From Epiperipatus broadwayi (lineage: Eukaryota; Onychophora; Udeonychophora; Euonychophora; Peripatidae), in assembly GCA_028023455.1 (NCBI GenBank), contig JAQFVV010012498.1, positions 310,001-374,000 of the forward strand: a stretch of 64,000 nucleotides of DNA, read 5' to 3'. The notes below the pieces were generated by a model. That model searched no databases. It had not been told where the DNA came from and worked only from the letters and a program-made list of their open reading frames with translations. Below, piece by piece: positions 1-12,329 of this stretch (within the stretch, counting starts at the first letter, position 1; every line of letters starts with the position of its first letter). The translations under genes and the position numbers were made by a program.

Positions 1-2052
1 CATTGCCTTAATCCCACTCCATTTTTAACTTTAACTGATTCTATATCCCCTCATTGATAAGTATAATAATTATTTTCATATAATTTCTTAATAATATTTA
101 CTAAAGCTTCATCCATTCCCAAATTTGCTAACCTTACCCATAATCTATTTCTATTTACTCTATCATATGCTTTCTCTATATCTATAAAACTCAAATATAA
201 CGATCTACCTGAATTCCTATTCATCTCCATAAGTTGTGTAACTACAAACAAACTATCTCATATATGCCTATCTAACCTAAAACCTCCTTGCATTTCCCCC
301 ACTCCATTATTCTCTTCCATTCATTTTACAACTCTTCCAGCTACCATATATGAGAAAACTTTATATAAAACTGATGTTACCGGTATTGGTCTATAATTAT
401 TTAATTTTCTATGATCCTTACCCTTTCCTTTAAATAATAATCTTATTCTTGTATTACTCCAACTACCCGGAAAAACTCTCTTCTGTACCATCTTATTAAA
501 ACATAATAATAACTTTGTTCTTGCTCTATGCCCTAAATTCATTACCATCTCTGCTGCCCATCCATCTAAACTTCTCGCCTTTCCACTTATAAATTTCTTC
601 CCTGCCTCATTCAATTCATTTTTTGTAAACCTAATATTCCCATTATTAAATGCTTTCATGTATTCTATCACTAAGTCCTTCATATCTAACATCTTTTCTA
701 TATCCATTACATATCTATTTAAGATCCTCTCTGACTCTTCTCTAGAGCTACACTCTATTCCCTCATCATCTATTAATACCTACCATCTGTCTTTCCCCTA
801 CATTTCTCCTTTTAATGTAATTCCAAATTTTTTTACTCCCATCTCTTCCACTTTTATTAATATCCCCCAACAATTTACTATTCAACTTCATTCTCTCTCT
901 AAACCAACTTCTTCTTTTCTAAGTATTTTCCCCATTTAGCATTATTATCGTTTTCACTTTCTTTGTTCTTAATAGCACACTTATATTCTCTGCATGCTTC
1001 TTTTCTCTCTTTTACACTTTTACTAACTCTCATTTTTTTATTACTTTTATTCTTCTGCATATTCTCAACTAAAACCCTATTTGCCACTTTTTCTATTTAA
1101 CCACACCAGTCTTTATACTCATCCCCAACCAACTGTTCCATGGTTTCTTCAACTTTTATTTTATACTCTTCCAACTTATTCTTATCATTCACTCTCCATC
1201 CACATCGTTCACTATTGTTTCTACCTTTATTTCTATCCTCCATCACATTACTAACCATTTCTATTACAATAAAGTTATGATCACTATTACATAATCTCTC
1301 TCTTCATTATCAAACACCTTAATTTTCCGTATTTTATTCATTTCCTCTTTCTCTACCAATACATAATCTATTGTGTGAAATATATTATTCCTAGACCATC
1401 TGTATTATCCCTCATAAATATTTGATAAATTCCCAATGCTCAAATTTACTCTTTGACAAAATTCATTCAAAAACTGACCATTCTTATTATCTACATCATC
1501 AATTTCTTCAATATGTCCATTCATATCCCCTATAACCATTATTCTCTTCCCCTTTTCTTTAAAACTCTGTATATCATTAACTAGGCATTCATATATACTA
1601 CTATTCCACTCCATTACAGTTTGACTATCTCCAGTAGCTATATACCCTATAGCCACCATCCATTCTTGTCTACCCAACCTTATTTCGAACCACAAATACT
1701 CTTGACATTTAACAATATTTAAATATTTTTTCGCTATAACATCTATACCACTACCCATTTTTTCTTTTTCTTTTCTATTTATACCCTGCCATACCACCTC
1801 TTCCAAAATAGGTTCTGCTTCTTCTCTTAGATGAGTTTCCACTACTGCTAATACCTCAAGCTCTTCATTTTCAATTGCTTTATATAATTCCAGCCACTTT
1901 TCTGGTCTCCTACCACCCTGCATATTTAAAAACCCAATTTTAACAATTTCTTCTTTCCTAACTACTCTTTTATAAATTTCTTTTGATTCTTTCTTCTCCA
2001 TTACATTTATAACAAACTTTCTTACCATTAATCTTACAGACCCTCTCCACAT
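1..2052 (-). pseudogene. LINE ORF2 remnant: endonuclease and reverse transcriptase (partial)
   Basis: It starts at the Met near 2,052 and runs off the left edge. The endonuclease shows IGFLNMQGGR near the N terminus, the acidic AVVETHLREE, GDMNGHIEE (the GDFNAHL position), then after a stop near 1,405 TIDYVLVEKE and NSDHNFIVIE, the usual DY and SDH motifs. After a basic linker (899-1,087) the RT begins with GKARSLDGWAAEM and YRPIPVTSVLYKVF (321-707), then FIDIEKAYDRVNRNRLW, RT motif A with its catalytic Asp (51-251). The start of motif B lies at the window edge. Several frameshifts and stops make it inactive. Confidence 0.75.
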
Positions 2053-2151
2053 CTACACTTATATATAAATCAACCATCTATTGCTTATTTCTTATATCCC
2101 ATCCATTCTTCTTCTTTTTGATAATATTGCAATTTAAAAGCCCACCCCCCT

Positions 2152-3156
2152 TTAAAAGTTTCCCGAATTATATTCTTTAAATATCAGACTCCCTAAAACT
2201 TCACTTCCTTGTTTTTCTAAGTGCAATCCATCTTTACTATATAACTCCCTCTTTCCAATAAACCAATCCCATACATCCACAAACACAACATTATTTCTCT
2301 CACACAATTTTTTCAATCTCTCATTTATAGAACATGCCCTACCTACCAAATGCCTCTTGTCAAATCTTGGTAATACTCCAACTACCCTACTCTTCCTTTA
2401 ATCTCCCTCAAATTCCTAATCAATTCTACATACTAATCCATTATGCTCTCTGATGGCTCTAATAAATTATTAGTCCCTACCATAACATATACATCTCTAC
2501 TACTTTGCTTTCTTACTTTATCTGTCAGATCCCTAATTCTAGCTCCAGGCAAACATACTCTTACATATCTGCTTCTATTTTCCCTTGCAATTATATCCTA
2601 ACAATCTCTTATTAGTGAATCTCCTATCAATACTGTCTCATATCTACTTTCTCTACTCCATCTGTAACCTTTTCTCCCATCTTCTGTACCTCCTTATCCA
2701 TTTCTTCCTTATCATTTCTACTCATAATTCTTATATATCCTCACACTTCGTCTCTAACAATTTTAATTTTACTTCTACATCCTTCACTTCTACCTCTATC
2801 TTACTTATTCTCTGGCTAACCATCTCCATTGCATTACTACTTTCTCCACCCACATTTCTTGACACTCCACTAAAACCATACTCTATCCTATCTTCTTAAA
2901 CTACATTTTGCTCCCTCTTCTCTGACTTTCTCTCTAGACTACCTACACTTAAAAACCACTTTCTCACCTCTTTAATCACATTTACACACTGACTACATAA
3001 CCAGAAACCTGTTACATCCTTCCTACTCTTATTCAAACATTTCAAGTGATACATCTCAGCACACACTGTACACTCTACCAGCGCTTGCCTAATTCCTTTC
3101 TGCCGATTGTATATACATTGCGCAATACAAATGCAATCCATATTCTTATTTTTCAA
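2152..3156 (-). pseudogene. LINE ORF1 remnant: PHD finger plus SGNH esterase
   Basis: The upstream part (2,896-3,156) encodes a zinc finger of PHD type, with Cys pairs and a central His-x2-Cys (ECTVCAEMYHLKCLNKS, then WLCSQCVNV), the usual C4-H-C3 order. A middle part in another frame gives esterase block I (VLIGDSLIRD, nucleophile Ser near 2,616) and block III (VMVGTNNLLE). The last part (2,152-2,349) gives block V, YSKDGLHLEKQGSEVLG, with the catalytic Asp and His. All esterase signature blocks are present but frameshifts separate them. In CR1-like LINEs this protein is thought to assist the retrotransposition particle; the role of the esterase is not settled. Non-functional here. Confidence 0.75.
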
Positions 3157-3938
3157 GTCACCTATTCTATATTTAACTTTATAATACCTCTCCTATTCTT
3201 CAAACACCCTTACACAGAATAATAAAAATAAAAAAATTTTTTTTACTTTCTCCCACAACTGATCAAACTATAAGCATGTGTTTTCTGACGTTAGGCCTCC
3301 CAAACGTTGCCTTTTTTTCTCAAAATAAATGTCTATTTTAAAATTTAAAAAATCTTCAGTAACAAACTTAACTAAAACAAATTAATCTTACACACAACTT
3401 TTTTATAAATATCCTTATGCTAACACACATTCAACAAGAACAACTTTTTTTTTTAAACTTCTATACCTAAAATGGCGAACGAAAACCTTTCAAACAGTTA
3501 AACCCAAAAATTTTCAATCTTTCAAATAACTCACTCTCTCGATCACAATTTATACTTTCATACACAATAATTAGTCTTTATAGTGATGCTCTCAAAAGAC
3601 CAATCTCACATGTAATCAACAATCAGCAGAAAATTTTTTTAAAAGTATCAAAACTTAGCTCAGCTCTTTGTCTTATTCAAAAAATTATCTTATACCCTAG
3701 GTCATTCTATTACATATTACTTAAACTATATATATCCCCTACAAGTCGTTATTTATATATATTTTTTATTTATACACTTTAACTTTTATTATTATATAAT
3801 TCTCATAAATTTATATTATACTGGTTTATATGTTTATATATATATATTCTCTACAACTTTATTTACACACATATTTTTTTTATTTTATACACTTTAACTT
3901 TTATTATTTTTATATAATTCTTATAAATTTTTATTATA

Positions 3939-5149
3939 CACCTGGGTCTCGTTTTACGCGATAGATAGGTTCCTCAGAAAACACGCGCAAATGAAATTGC
4001 GAAAAAATAGACGTACCTTACATTGAAAAAGGGGGGGGGGGTGCTGTCTGTGATTTTTCAAAATCCGTGTAAAAGCAAAACACCAACGTAAAATTACTTT
4101 AAAATTCGCGAAAAAAAAAAAAAAAAAATAAGGAAATAAAATATGACTAATAAAAAATTTCAAATTTGAAAAAAATTGATACAAGACAAACTTTTTTTAA
4201 CTATAATATTTAATTTTATTCAAAATAATATATTTTTATGCATAATTTACAGTACAGTAATTTACATTTTTTTATACACGTTTTAATTATTATCGCTATT
4301 TGCCCAAAAACACGTTAGTTTGCAAACTAGTAAAAAATCAGATTGTCATGTGATGTGATGTATTTGGCTTCTCCTTAAACGAAATCAAGAATATCTCAGC
4401 AATTATTCTCACAAGAGAAAATACAACTAGCGCCAAGTTCTCTCTCATGTTCTGTTAATGGTTTTCTGTTGACGACAACGATGATTTTATTAATTGTTTA
4501 TGAACTTAGACTTATGATAATAAAAAGACATTTATTCACCACTGCTGGGAAAAATTTAATTAAATCTAACAACTAAAAATTAAATTCTTATTTTTGTCTT
4601 TAATTTTCAATTCCGTTTAAAAATCAAATTTCATTTTACATCACATTAATTTCAAGTCGCCCGTAAGTAATTTTTAAATTGTTAATTACAATTAAAAATC
4701 AAATTTTAATTTTTAATTGTGCCCACTGCTATTACTGACCTTTTAAAAATAAAATTGTGGACACAAAATGATTAATAATTGATTATGTTCTTTTTTAAAA
4801 AACAAAAACAGAATGTGATTTAAAATGCAAAATTAACACGCACAATGTTTGAACAAATTTACATTATATTCTTGTAAAATTTAATGTATGTATACATAAA
4901 ATGTGGAAATCATGATTTAAATTTCATTATTGCATAAAATCTTACTATTATAAAGCACTGAAAATATTGAAATTACTAATGATGAAAGTAGAATTCCAAT
5001 AATGTGCTATTACTTTCAATATAACGTAAGTGCGCGAAATTTATTATTTAAAGTAATAGCGCATTATCGGATGGCGATTTCCGGTGAAACACGAATCGTG
5101 TAACTTCAAAATCGTGTTAAATAAGTCCGAGTAAAAAGAGACCCGGGTG
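3939..5149. mobile_element. Nonautonomous DNA transposon, TA target site (copy 1)
   Basis: A 1,211-bp element with imperfect terminal inverted repeats (left end CACCTGGGTCTCGTTTTACG; right end reads inward CACCCGGGTCTCTTTTTACT), flanked by TA (3,937-3,938 and 5,150-5,151). No ORF for a transposase. The matching plus-strand copy of Penelope element A has the uninterrupted site near 8,745 with a single TA, so the boundaries and the TA duplication are supported within this window. TA duplication and GTTTTACGCG-rich ends suggest the Tc1/mariner/pogo superfamily, probably Tigger-like; that assignment is inference. A poly-G run lies near 4,030 and an A run near 4,105. Confidence 0.8.
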
Positions 5150-5339
5150 TATTGTTTTATATGTAAATATTATGCTAAGTTTATTAATTCATTTATTTAT
5201 TATTTTTCTATTATGTAATATCTATAAATATACCCACATTTATACTCCCATTTAACTTAACTATTTTTTATCATCCACAACTCATTTATAAACAATTATC
5301 CCTTTACGTATTTACTTCTATATATCTTATTTAATGACT

Positions 5340-7276
5340 ATATTTATACCAATCTCATCCTAATCCCAAATCTCTATTAAATTCTGGTTTTATCTTTCTT
5401 ATTAATATAGCTTCTTTTATTTTCCTTTCTTTAATACTTTATGTAACCTCATTTTTATTGAACTTTGTGTAAATTTGTGTCCTGTTTCTTTTGTATGTAT
5501 ATATATTGGTGATTTATTATGTGCTATATGTTGTTTTAATTTTGTTTTTATAGAATTTTTTGTTTCTCCCATATATTTTTTATCAATCCCACTATCTAGA
5601 CATTGTTTGCATTTTATCACATATACTCCATTAATTATTTCTTTATTATCTTTATTATATCCTATGTATTTATTATCTATCAAATTTAATAGATTTTCTC
5701 TTTAATAACTATTTTTGTATTAATTATTCTTTTGTATCTTTTATTAATCTTCTTTATAATTTTGTTAAACTTATTCACTATGATATTGTTATTGGTTTTT
5801 ATTCCTATATATTTATTTTCACCTTTCTTTTTTCCTTCACTTTTTTCATTTTTATTTATCTTATACTCTATTTTTTCAATACTTCTTTTAATTATATATA
5901 CAGGGAAACCATTCATTTTTAACTCATTGATTATTAAATCTTTTTGTTTATTATAATCTTCTTTTCTTGAACAATACATTGCAGCTCTGTATAGTCTTGA
6001 ATATATACAACTAATCTTATATTTTCTATCAATATTGGAAAACCAACTTGTCATTTTGTTACCAATATTGTTCTTTTTATAAATACTTGTCTGAATACAC
6101 CATTTTTTATCTATCAATTTCTTTTGAAACATTATATCCAGATATGCAATTTTATTATTCTCTTTCTTCTCAACCGTAAACTTTATATTCTCCTCTATTT
6201 TATTAATATCATTAATAAACCAGCTTATTTGTCTTTGGCTTTTATTAAAAATCATTAAATAATCATCTACATATCTGTTAAAAAACAAAGAAGCATTTTT
6301 ATTTTCTGTTATATTTTTATCAAACTCATTCATATAAATATTACTTAAAATTGCACTAAGAGCTCCTCCCATTAATAACCCTTCTTTTTGCTTATAAAAT
6401 TCTGCATTCAAAAATTACATCCTTGCAACATAATTCCATTAAATCTACCAAAATATGAACAGGTAATTTTATTGTTTTATTTTTATCCTTAATATATTTC
6501 TCTATAGCTAAATTTATCGCTTTACTTACATTTAAATTAGTATACATAGAAATAACATCCATTTTTATAAATATTAAGTTTCTGTATTCATATTTTGTAA
6601 ATATTTCATTAATTTCATCTATTAAAATTTTATTATTTTTAATATTAGAATTTTCATACTCATTAGCATATTTTTTAAAAATTTCACTCAATAACCATTT
6701 TGAAACTTTGTCTAAATAAGATCCTTTACAATCAATAATTGGCCTTAGTGGGATATTTTCCATGTTAATTTTTGGAGCCCCATATATTCTTGCTGTTTTA
6801 CATTCTTTACTTCCTATTTTCTCAAATGTTAACCTGTCTATTAACCCCTCTTTATAAATTTGTTTAATTAATGTATATATTCTTCTATTTTTTAAGTCAC
6901 TGTCATTCTTCTTAACTTTTTCAAACACCTTATCACTCAGCATAACCTTCATTTTTTCTAAATAATCTTTTTTATCTAATATCACTAATTTATTCCCTTT
7001 ATCTGACTTTAAGAAAATTACTTCTTTTTCATACTTAGATTTAATCTTTCTGACTTCTTCCTTCCCTATTAATTCTTTGTTTTTCTTTACATTCTCTTTA
7101 CTTCTATTTTCAAATTTATTATTATTTTCTATTTTATATATCAAATTATTTATTTCTTTTTTAAATTCATCAAAGCATATTTTCTCTTCATTATTTAACA
7201 ATTTTGTAATATATTTATCATCATAATAGTGTACTCCATATTTTTCCTCTATAAAATCTTGTGCTATTTTTTCCAT
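5340..7276 (-). pseudogene. Penelope-like RT / GIY-YIG nuclease, frameshifted
   Basis: The first open part (6,392-7,276, 294 codons) has a lysine-rich N-terminal region, then Penelope-type RT motifs RIYGAPKINM, PLRPIIDCKGS and FIKMDVISMYTNL (motif A). A frameshift near 6,405 leads to the second part (5,686-6,411) with GLLMGGALSAILSNIYMNEF (motif B) and FFNRYVDDYLMIF (catalytic YVDD), followed by IAYLDIMFQKK. Another frameshift near 5,690 leads to the nuclease (about 5,340-5,683): GVYVIKCKQC and KKYMGET (GIY and YIG positions, with the CxxC typical of Penelope nucleases), then IKEAILIRKIKPEFNRDLG in the next frame, carrying the Glu and Asn region. RT and nuclease would act together in target-primed copying. 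Broken by at least three frameshifts. Confidence 0.82.
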
Positions 7277-7454
7277 TGTTCCTTCTTAACATTATTTCCA
7301 ATTGGCACATATTTAATTCCTTTGTTCAATATATGTATACTAATTGATACTAATTTATATGTATACTAATTTAAATGTAGGTAAAGCAATAAATTTAGCT
7401 ATAGAGAAATATATTAAGGATAAAAATTAAACAATAAAATTACCTGTTCATATT

Positions 7455-8545
7455 TTGGTAGATTTAATGGAATTATGTGGCCAGGATGTACTTTTTGAAT
7501 ATAATACAGAATTTTATAAGCAAAAAGGATTATTAATGGGAGGAGTTCTTAGTGCAATATTAAGTAATATTTATATGAATGAGTTTGATAAAAATATAAC
7601 AGAAAATAAAAATGCTCCTTTGTTTTTTAACAGATATGTAGATGATTATTTAATGATTTTTAATAAAAGCCAAAGCCAAATAAGCTGGTTTATTAATGAT
7701 ATTAATAAAATAGAGAAGAATATACAGTTTATGGTTGAGAAGGAAGAGAATAATGAAATTGCATATCTGGATATAATGTTTCAAAAGAAATTCATAGATA
7801 AAAAAAGGTGTATTCAGACAAGTATTTGTAAAAAGAACAATATTGTTAACAAAATAAGTTGGTTTTCCAATATTGATAGGAAATATAAAATTATTTGTAT
7901 ATATTCAAGAATATACAGGGCTGCAATGTATTGTTCAAGGAAAGAAGATTATTATAAACAAAAAAATTTAATAATCAATGACTTAAAAATGAATGGTTTC
8001 CATGTATATATAATTAAAAGAAGTATTGGAAAAATAGAGTATAAGAAAAATAATAATGAAAAGAGTGAAGGAAAAAAGAAAGGTGAAAATAGATATATAG
8101 GAATAAAAACCAATAATAATATCATAGTGAATAAGTTTAACAAAATTATAAAGAAGATTAATAAAAGATACAAAAGAATAATTAATACAAAAATAGTTAA
8201 TAAAAAAAGAGAAAATCTATTAAATTTGATAGATAATAAATACATAGGATATAATAAAGATAATAAAGAAATCATCAATGGAATATATGTGATAAAATGC
8301 AAACAATGTCTAGATAGTGGGATTGATAAAAAATATGTGGGAAAAACAAAAAATTCTATAAAAACAAGATTAAAACAACGTATAGCAGATAATAAATCAC
8401 CATATATATACATACAAAAGAAACAGGACACAAATTTACACAAAGTTCAATAAAAATGAAGTTACATACAGAAAGTATTGAAAGGAAAATAAAAGAAGCT
8501 ATATTAATAAAAAAGATAAAACGGTAATTTAATAGAGAATCTGGG
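7455..8545 (+). pseudogene. Penelope-like RT (C-terminal half) and GIY-YIG nuclease, truncated
   Basis: A 332-codon open stretch (7,455-8,453) covers RT motif B (KGLLMGGVLSAILSNIY), YVDD (NRYVDDYLMIF), the thumb region and the nuclease start (GIYVIKCKQCLDSG and KKYVGKTK, a better GIY than in the left copy). A frameshift near 8,400 separates the nuclease C terminus, which continues to about 8,545. One residue is lost before GLLMG relative to the left copy. The RT N-terminal domain is missing because the copy is 5'-truncated, so it cannot be autonomous. ORFs on the opposite strand in this stretch are shadows. Confidence 0.8.
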
Positions 8546-9499
8546 ATTAGGATGAGATTGGTATAGATATAGTTATTAAATAAGATATATAGATGTAAAT
8601 ATGTAAAGAGATAATTGTTTATAAATGAGTTGTGGATAATAAAAAATGGTTCAATTAAATAGGAGTATAAATGGGGGTACAATAAATAAATTAATTAATA
8701 AACTTAGCATAATATTTACATATAAAACAGTATAATAAAAATTTATGAGAACTATATAAGAATAATAATAAAAGTTAAAGTGTATAAAATAATATATATA
8801 TGTAAATAAAGTTGTAGGGAATATATATATAAACATATAAAGCAGTATAATATAAATTTATGAGAATTATATAATAATAATAAAAGTTAAAGTGTATAAA
8901 ATAAAAAAATATATATAAATAAAGAGTTGTAGGGTATATATATATATATGGTTTAAATGATATGTAATATAGGGAGCTAGGGTATAAGATAATTTTTTGA
9001 AAAAAAAACAAAACACTTTTTTAAAAGATCAAAATAGATTTTGTAAGTTCAAAGACTATAATGTTTAAAGGTTTTAAATATTCAGAAATAATAATAAATA
9101 TAAAATATTATTTTTAAAAGAATGAGTAGGAAATAATAAATATTATATGATTTAAAATTAAAAGAATTTTAGTTACTAACCATAAAGTTTATGAAGAATA
9201 GAAATAATTAGTAGATTGTTAATAATAATAATAAAATAGATAATATATTTAGATTAATAGTTGTCCTTGAATGTATATATGTATAAAGTTAGGAATACAC
9301 ATGTATAATTTATATTTATTTTCTATTTATGTTGTACATTTTATTTTATATTAATTGTTTTATTTGGGTTTGATTATTTATTTCAGTTTTTTTAATACAT
9401 ATATTTTATGTTGTTTTTAGTTTTGTATTGTTTAAATTTTTTTATGGTGTTATTATATAGTTATGTTTTTTATTTTATTTTGTTCATTATATCATAGCT

Positions 9500-9545
9500 C
9501 TGAAGAAGACTGCAGGTCAGTCAAAACATAGGTGTATGTGTATGT
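9500..9545 (+). ncRNA. Hammerhead-like hairpin at the Penelope A end (degenerate)
   Basis: CTGAAGA at 9,500-9,506 is followed by a perfect 5-bp stem (GACTG 9,508-9,512, CAGTC 9,518-9,522) and then AAAAC where hammerheads have GAAAC; a CG to CA change would explain this. Penelope-like elements are known to carry hammerhead motifs near their ends. An extra A between core and stem and the missing G make this copy unlikely to cleave. Confidence 0.4.
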
Positions 9546-10609
9546 ACAAATAAAGAGTTTTGCTAAAAAGTGTTTGAAGAGGTTTGGATAAATTGTATTT
9601 ATTTTCATATTCTGTCTTTTCTCCATACATTCTCTTGTTTCAATTGAAAATTTGCTGAATTGTTTCTTTTTTATACTAGTTTTTTTTTTTTTTGCAGCAT
9701 TTAGTAGAGTATCAATTATTTTCTTATTAATTTCAATTAAATTTAAATTAAAGTCTGACAATTACAGTAAAGTTGTGAATTATGCCGCATTTTGTTCCAA
9801 GCCTCTCTACTGTTCAACATATGTAGTGCAAAATAGATCACATTTTATTGATAAACATCAATTAGAATAGTATATGCATTGATTATCGAAATGCAAATAT
9901 ATAGTACTTTTCAATACGTACATACATATATAACATGGATACTTTTTTATATGCATAATATGTATTTTAATCAATATAAACAAAATTAAAAAAAAAAAGT
10001 TATTAATAATAAATTGAGGGGCTATATTTACACTTCTTTTATTGAGCATGTTTTCAGTCATGTATTCACTGAAACAATATTACCAAAAATTGAAATGTCT
10101 GACTTTCATCAAATTAAATACTCTCTGGGCAGTATCCTTTTTTTTTTTCCAATAACTTTTTCTCTTATAGAAATATGATAGACTAGTCTCTTTATCAAGA
10201 AATTACAAAAAATATGTTCTAAAATTTTGTAAAGCTTTTAGCATTACATTCACAAAATATTTTATTACACAAAATACTGCACATTAAATTCAGAAAGAAT
10301 AATATAAAAAATATAAAATAACATAAACTGAGAAAAATGTATTAATATATATAATTGCATGTGACTCAGAGAAGGAAAACTGGCTGCTGAATATCTAAAA
10401 TTTATCAATTTTAATGATTTTTTATTATTTATCTATAATTTTGTTAGTTTATTTTTTTCTTTGGACAGTGTAATAAGTCATGTAATTAAGTGCAGTGTAA
10501 TTCATGGATTAAAACAATTAGAAAATTCTATTTTAAATTTATTGAAATATTTCTGAAATTTAAGACTACTGACTTTCGATAATATGTTTTTTAATAATTT
10601 TTGTCTTTA

Positions 10610-11110
10610 ATTTTGTATTACCATGAGGCAAAATTCTCCATACAATAATTCCACTCAGTGCAAGTCAGAGTTATCAATGGATGTAGGAAGGATTGTACAT
10701 AAATCTCTATCTAGTGCCTACTCATCTGATATTCGCAGACTAGTTTCTAGCTTGTGACTTTCATCGGTGACAAACCTTGGATCTGAGAGCACTGCACCTA
10801 GATCTTAGGTTCTAATGCAACCCTCCAGCAGCCACAATTTACTTCTTTAGATAACTGTAAAGCTTTGAACCCAAAATGAAAATACAATAATATTTTCAAG
10901 TAAGCTCATTAGCTTCTATAGTTGTATAGATCTGAACTTAGTTCAGCATTCATACTTTTTAGTGTCCTTTGGTTCTTTAATAACCAGTTACCATAATCCT
11001 ATTGGGCAGGATTATATGAAGAGTTTTACCTCTGTGAAAAACAGCTTGTGTAAGCATAAAGAGTGGTGATCATGTGATAATACCATGCATCCTACATCTT
11101 ACAAATTTAA
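10610..11110. repeat. Hammerhead-type repeat family 1, composite unit
   Basis: About 500 bp alignable to the cluster at 41.4-43.6 kb. The left part is in minus orientation (CTCCATAC, CTATCTAGTGCCTACTCAT, GCACCTAGATCTTAGG, CTCATTAGCTTCTATAG); the right end (about 11,010-11,100) reads in plus orientation (AGCTTGTGTAAGCATAAAG, GGTGATCATGTGATAA). Sense of the ribozyme part is minus. It sits inside a decayed RTE LINE. Confidence 0.7.
10730..10778 (-). ncRNA. Hammerhead core, family 1 (mutated)
   Basis: Minus strand: CCGATGA (10,761-10,767), then AGT-CACAA-GCT as helix II, GAAAC, loop TA, GTC (10,738-10,740). Compared with the standard CTGANGA core, U4 is C and one helix II pair is a wobble. Helix I is short (two pairs). 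Recognisable but probably inactive. Confidence 0.6.
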
Positions 11111-12329
11111 GATCATTCACTGTATCGACTCTATTAAGAACATTGCAATCTTAAGATATTTTCTGTTAATCAAAATATAATCCAATTCTGCTACATCTTC
11201 ATTTGGATGCTTCCATGTCTATTTCTGTTCAATGTTTTTTTTTTTATAGACAGAAGTCATAATATACAATTTTTCTTTATCTTCAAATTCGACAAGTATG
11301 TGTCTTTTCTCATCTCTGTTTACCATATCCATTTTTCCACAAAAATTTTAACTTTCAATTATTTTTCAATTTTAGCATTAAAATCTTGTGTGACAATTTT
11401 AAAATGTTGTATAATGTAAACAAAAGTATTTTATATACTTATTAAAAAATCCTCTATTTCTTCATCACAAAGAAACTTGTTGGGGAATAATCCTGAATTA
11501 CCTTATATTGGGTCTTTCATTAATCTTCACAAATATTGTTTTTCAATTTTTTATTTATAATGAGTCCTATTAAATTTATCCTTTCAATACATTCGCCTTT
11601 ATAATAAAGTATATGTCAATTTTTCAAATCGAGTGTCTCTATCTAACTTCAGAAAGTTGACAAGAGCTCACTTAATATAAATGTTTTTCCAATTAATATA
11701 ATATAGAATCACTTGAAAATGACATGCACTAAGTAACTAAATAAAAGGTAATCATAAATGGCAATCTAGTCTGACAATCAAGACAGACTTAACAGCTTTC
11801 ATCTTTGATTGCCAACTTTTCTGATAAAAAATTTTATAGCCTTCTTGGAATAAATGCCATAATTTAAATTGATCTGTAATGATTAAAAATATAATTTTTA
11901 AAAAATATTCACACACTGTTGCTTCAAAAAACTCAACTAATATTTTATTTAGAACTACCAAGCAACTGAAAAAAAAGACAATAATGTTTATTGAATTTAA
12001 ACTCAGAAATATAAAAAGGCAATAAATTCTCCTTATTGGATGATGTCTGTTGGTAAGCAGCTATCCATGTTCCTTTGATGTATAAATAATTACATAATAA
12101 TAACAGTTACAGCAACAAGAACGTGTGGAATGAATGCACATGAGAAATTTGCCCTGCTCGGTTCCTTTAGGGTCTGAAAGAAGTATAAAGATCACCTTCT
12201 TTGTACAGTCAATGTTTAATATGTCACGCATAAATAGTTCATTAATTTAAATAGAAAATATATTTCTCCTATATCATTTCTTCCATACACTTGAGTAATC
12301 AACAGAAGCCAAGTGATAGTGCTCAATAA

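Larger units (their letters stand above)
1..3660 (-). mobile_element. CR1-type LINE, decayed, running off the left edge
   Basis: A two-ORF non-LTR retrotransposon on the minus strand with its 5' side near 3,660 and its 3' part outside the window. In order: 5' untranslated region (about 3,160-3,660), ORF1 with PHD finger and esterase (2,152-3,156), ORF2 with an APE-type endonuclease (about 1,270-2,052) and a reverse transcriptase (about 1-707). PHD plus SGNH esterase in ORF1 is a known combination in CR1-like elements. Stops and frameshifts break both ORFs, so this copy is dead. It abuts Penelope-like element A at about 3,660-3,690. A 3' fragment of a LINE of similar type lies at 39,890-41,400. 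Confidence 0.8.
3690..7290 (-). mobile_element. Penelope-like element A, minus copy
   Basis: Near-complete copy of a GIY-YIG-containing Penelope-like retroelement on the minus strand. Coding remnants occupy about 5,340-7,276; the AT-rich 3' tail continues left to about 3,690. It is head-to-head with a plus-strand copy of the same element starting near 7,368, so about 1.6 kb of each forms arms of a large inverted repeat with an 820-bp single-copy spacer. Inverted partial copies are typical of Penelope-like insertions. The tail is interrupted by a 1,211-bp DNA transposon (3,939-5,149); the plus copy preserves the uninterrupted sequence. Confidence 0.8.
7368..9570 (+). mobile_element. Penelope-like element A, 5'-truncated plus copy
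   Basis: Inverted, 5'-truncated copy of the element on its left. It begins inside the RT just after motif A (NVGKAINLAIEKYIKD) and continues through the nuclease and the AT-rich tail. Similarity to the left copy is followed to about 9,000. The last part (9,020-9,570) ends in a hairpin of the CTGAAGA type often seen at Penelope-like ends. At about 9,590 it borders a decayed RTE LINE, which suggests insertion into that LINE. Confidence 0.75.
9594..12190 (-). mobile_element. RTE LINE, decayed and interrupted
   Basis: A minus-strand relative of the intact RTE at 48,826-52,127. The 5' leader is recognisable at about 11,985-12,185 (shared ACCGAGCAGGGCAAAT and ACGTTCTTG segments). The endonuclease remains in broken frames at 11,115-11,800 (HILYYKG, INKKLKNNI, YSPTSF, EKLYIMTS, TWKHPNED, AELDYILINRKYL). 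The linker after the endonuclease is found at about 9,594-9,760 (EINKKIIDTLLNAAKKKK, IETRECMEKRQNMKI). A hammerhead-type repeat unit occupies 10,610-11,110 between these parts. The RT is absent, cut off at the boundary with Penelope element A. Confidence 0.7.

Noticed and set aside
7952-9011. Several hydrophobic minus-strand ORFs (163, 108, 61 and 78 codons)
   Set aside because: They are antisense to the plus-strand Penelope copy and its AT-rich tail; the Ile/Phe/Tyr-rich composition is the expected shadow.
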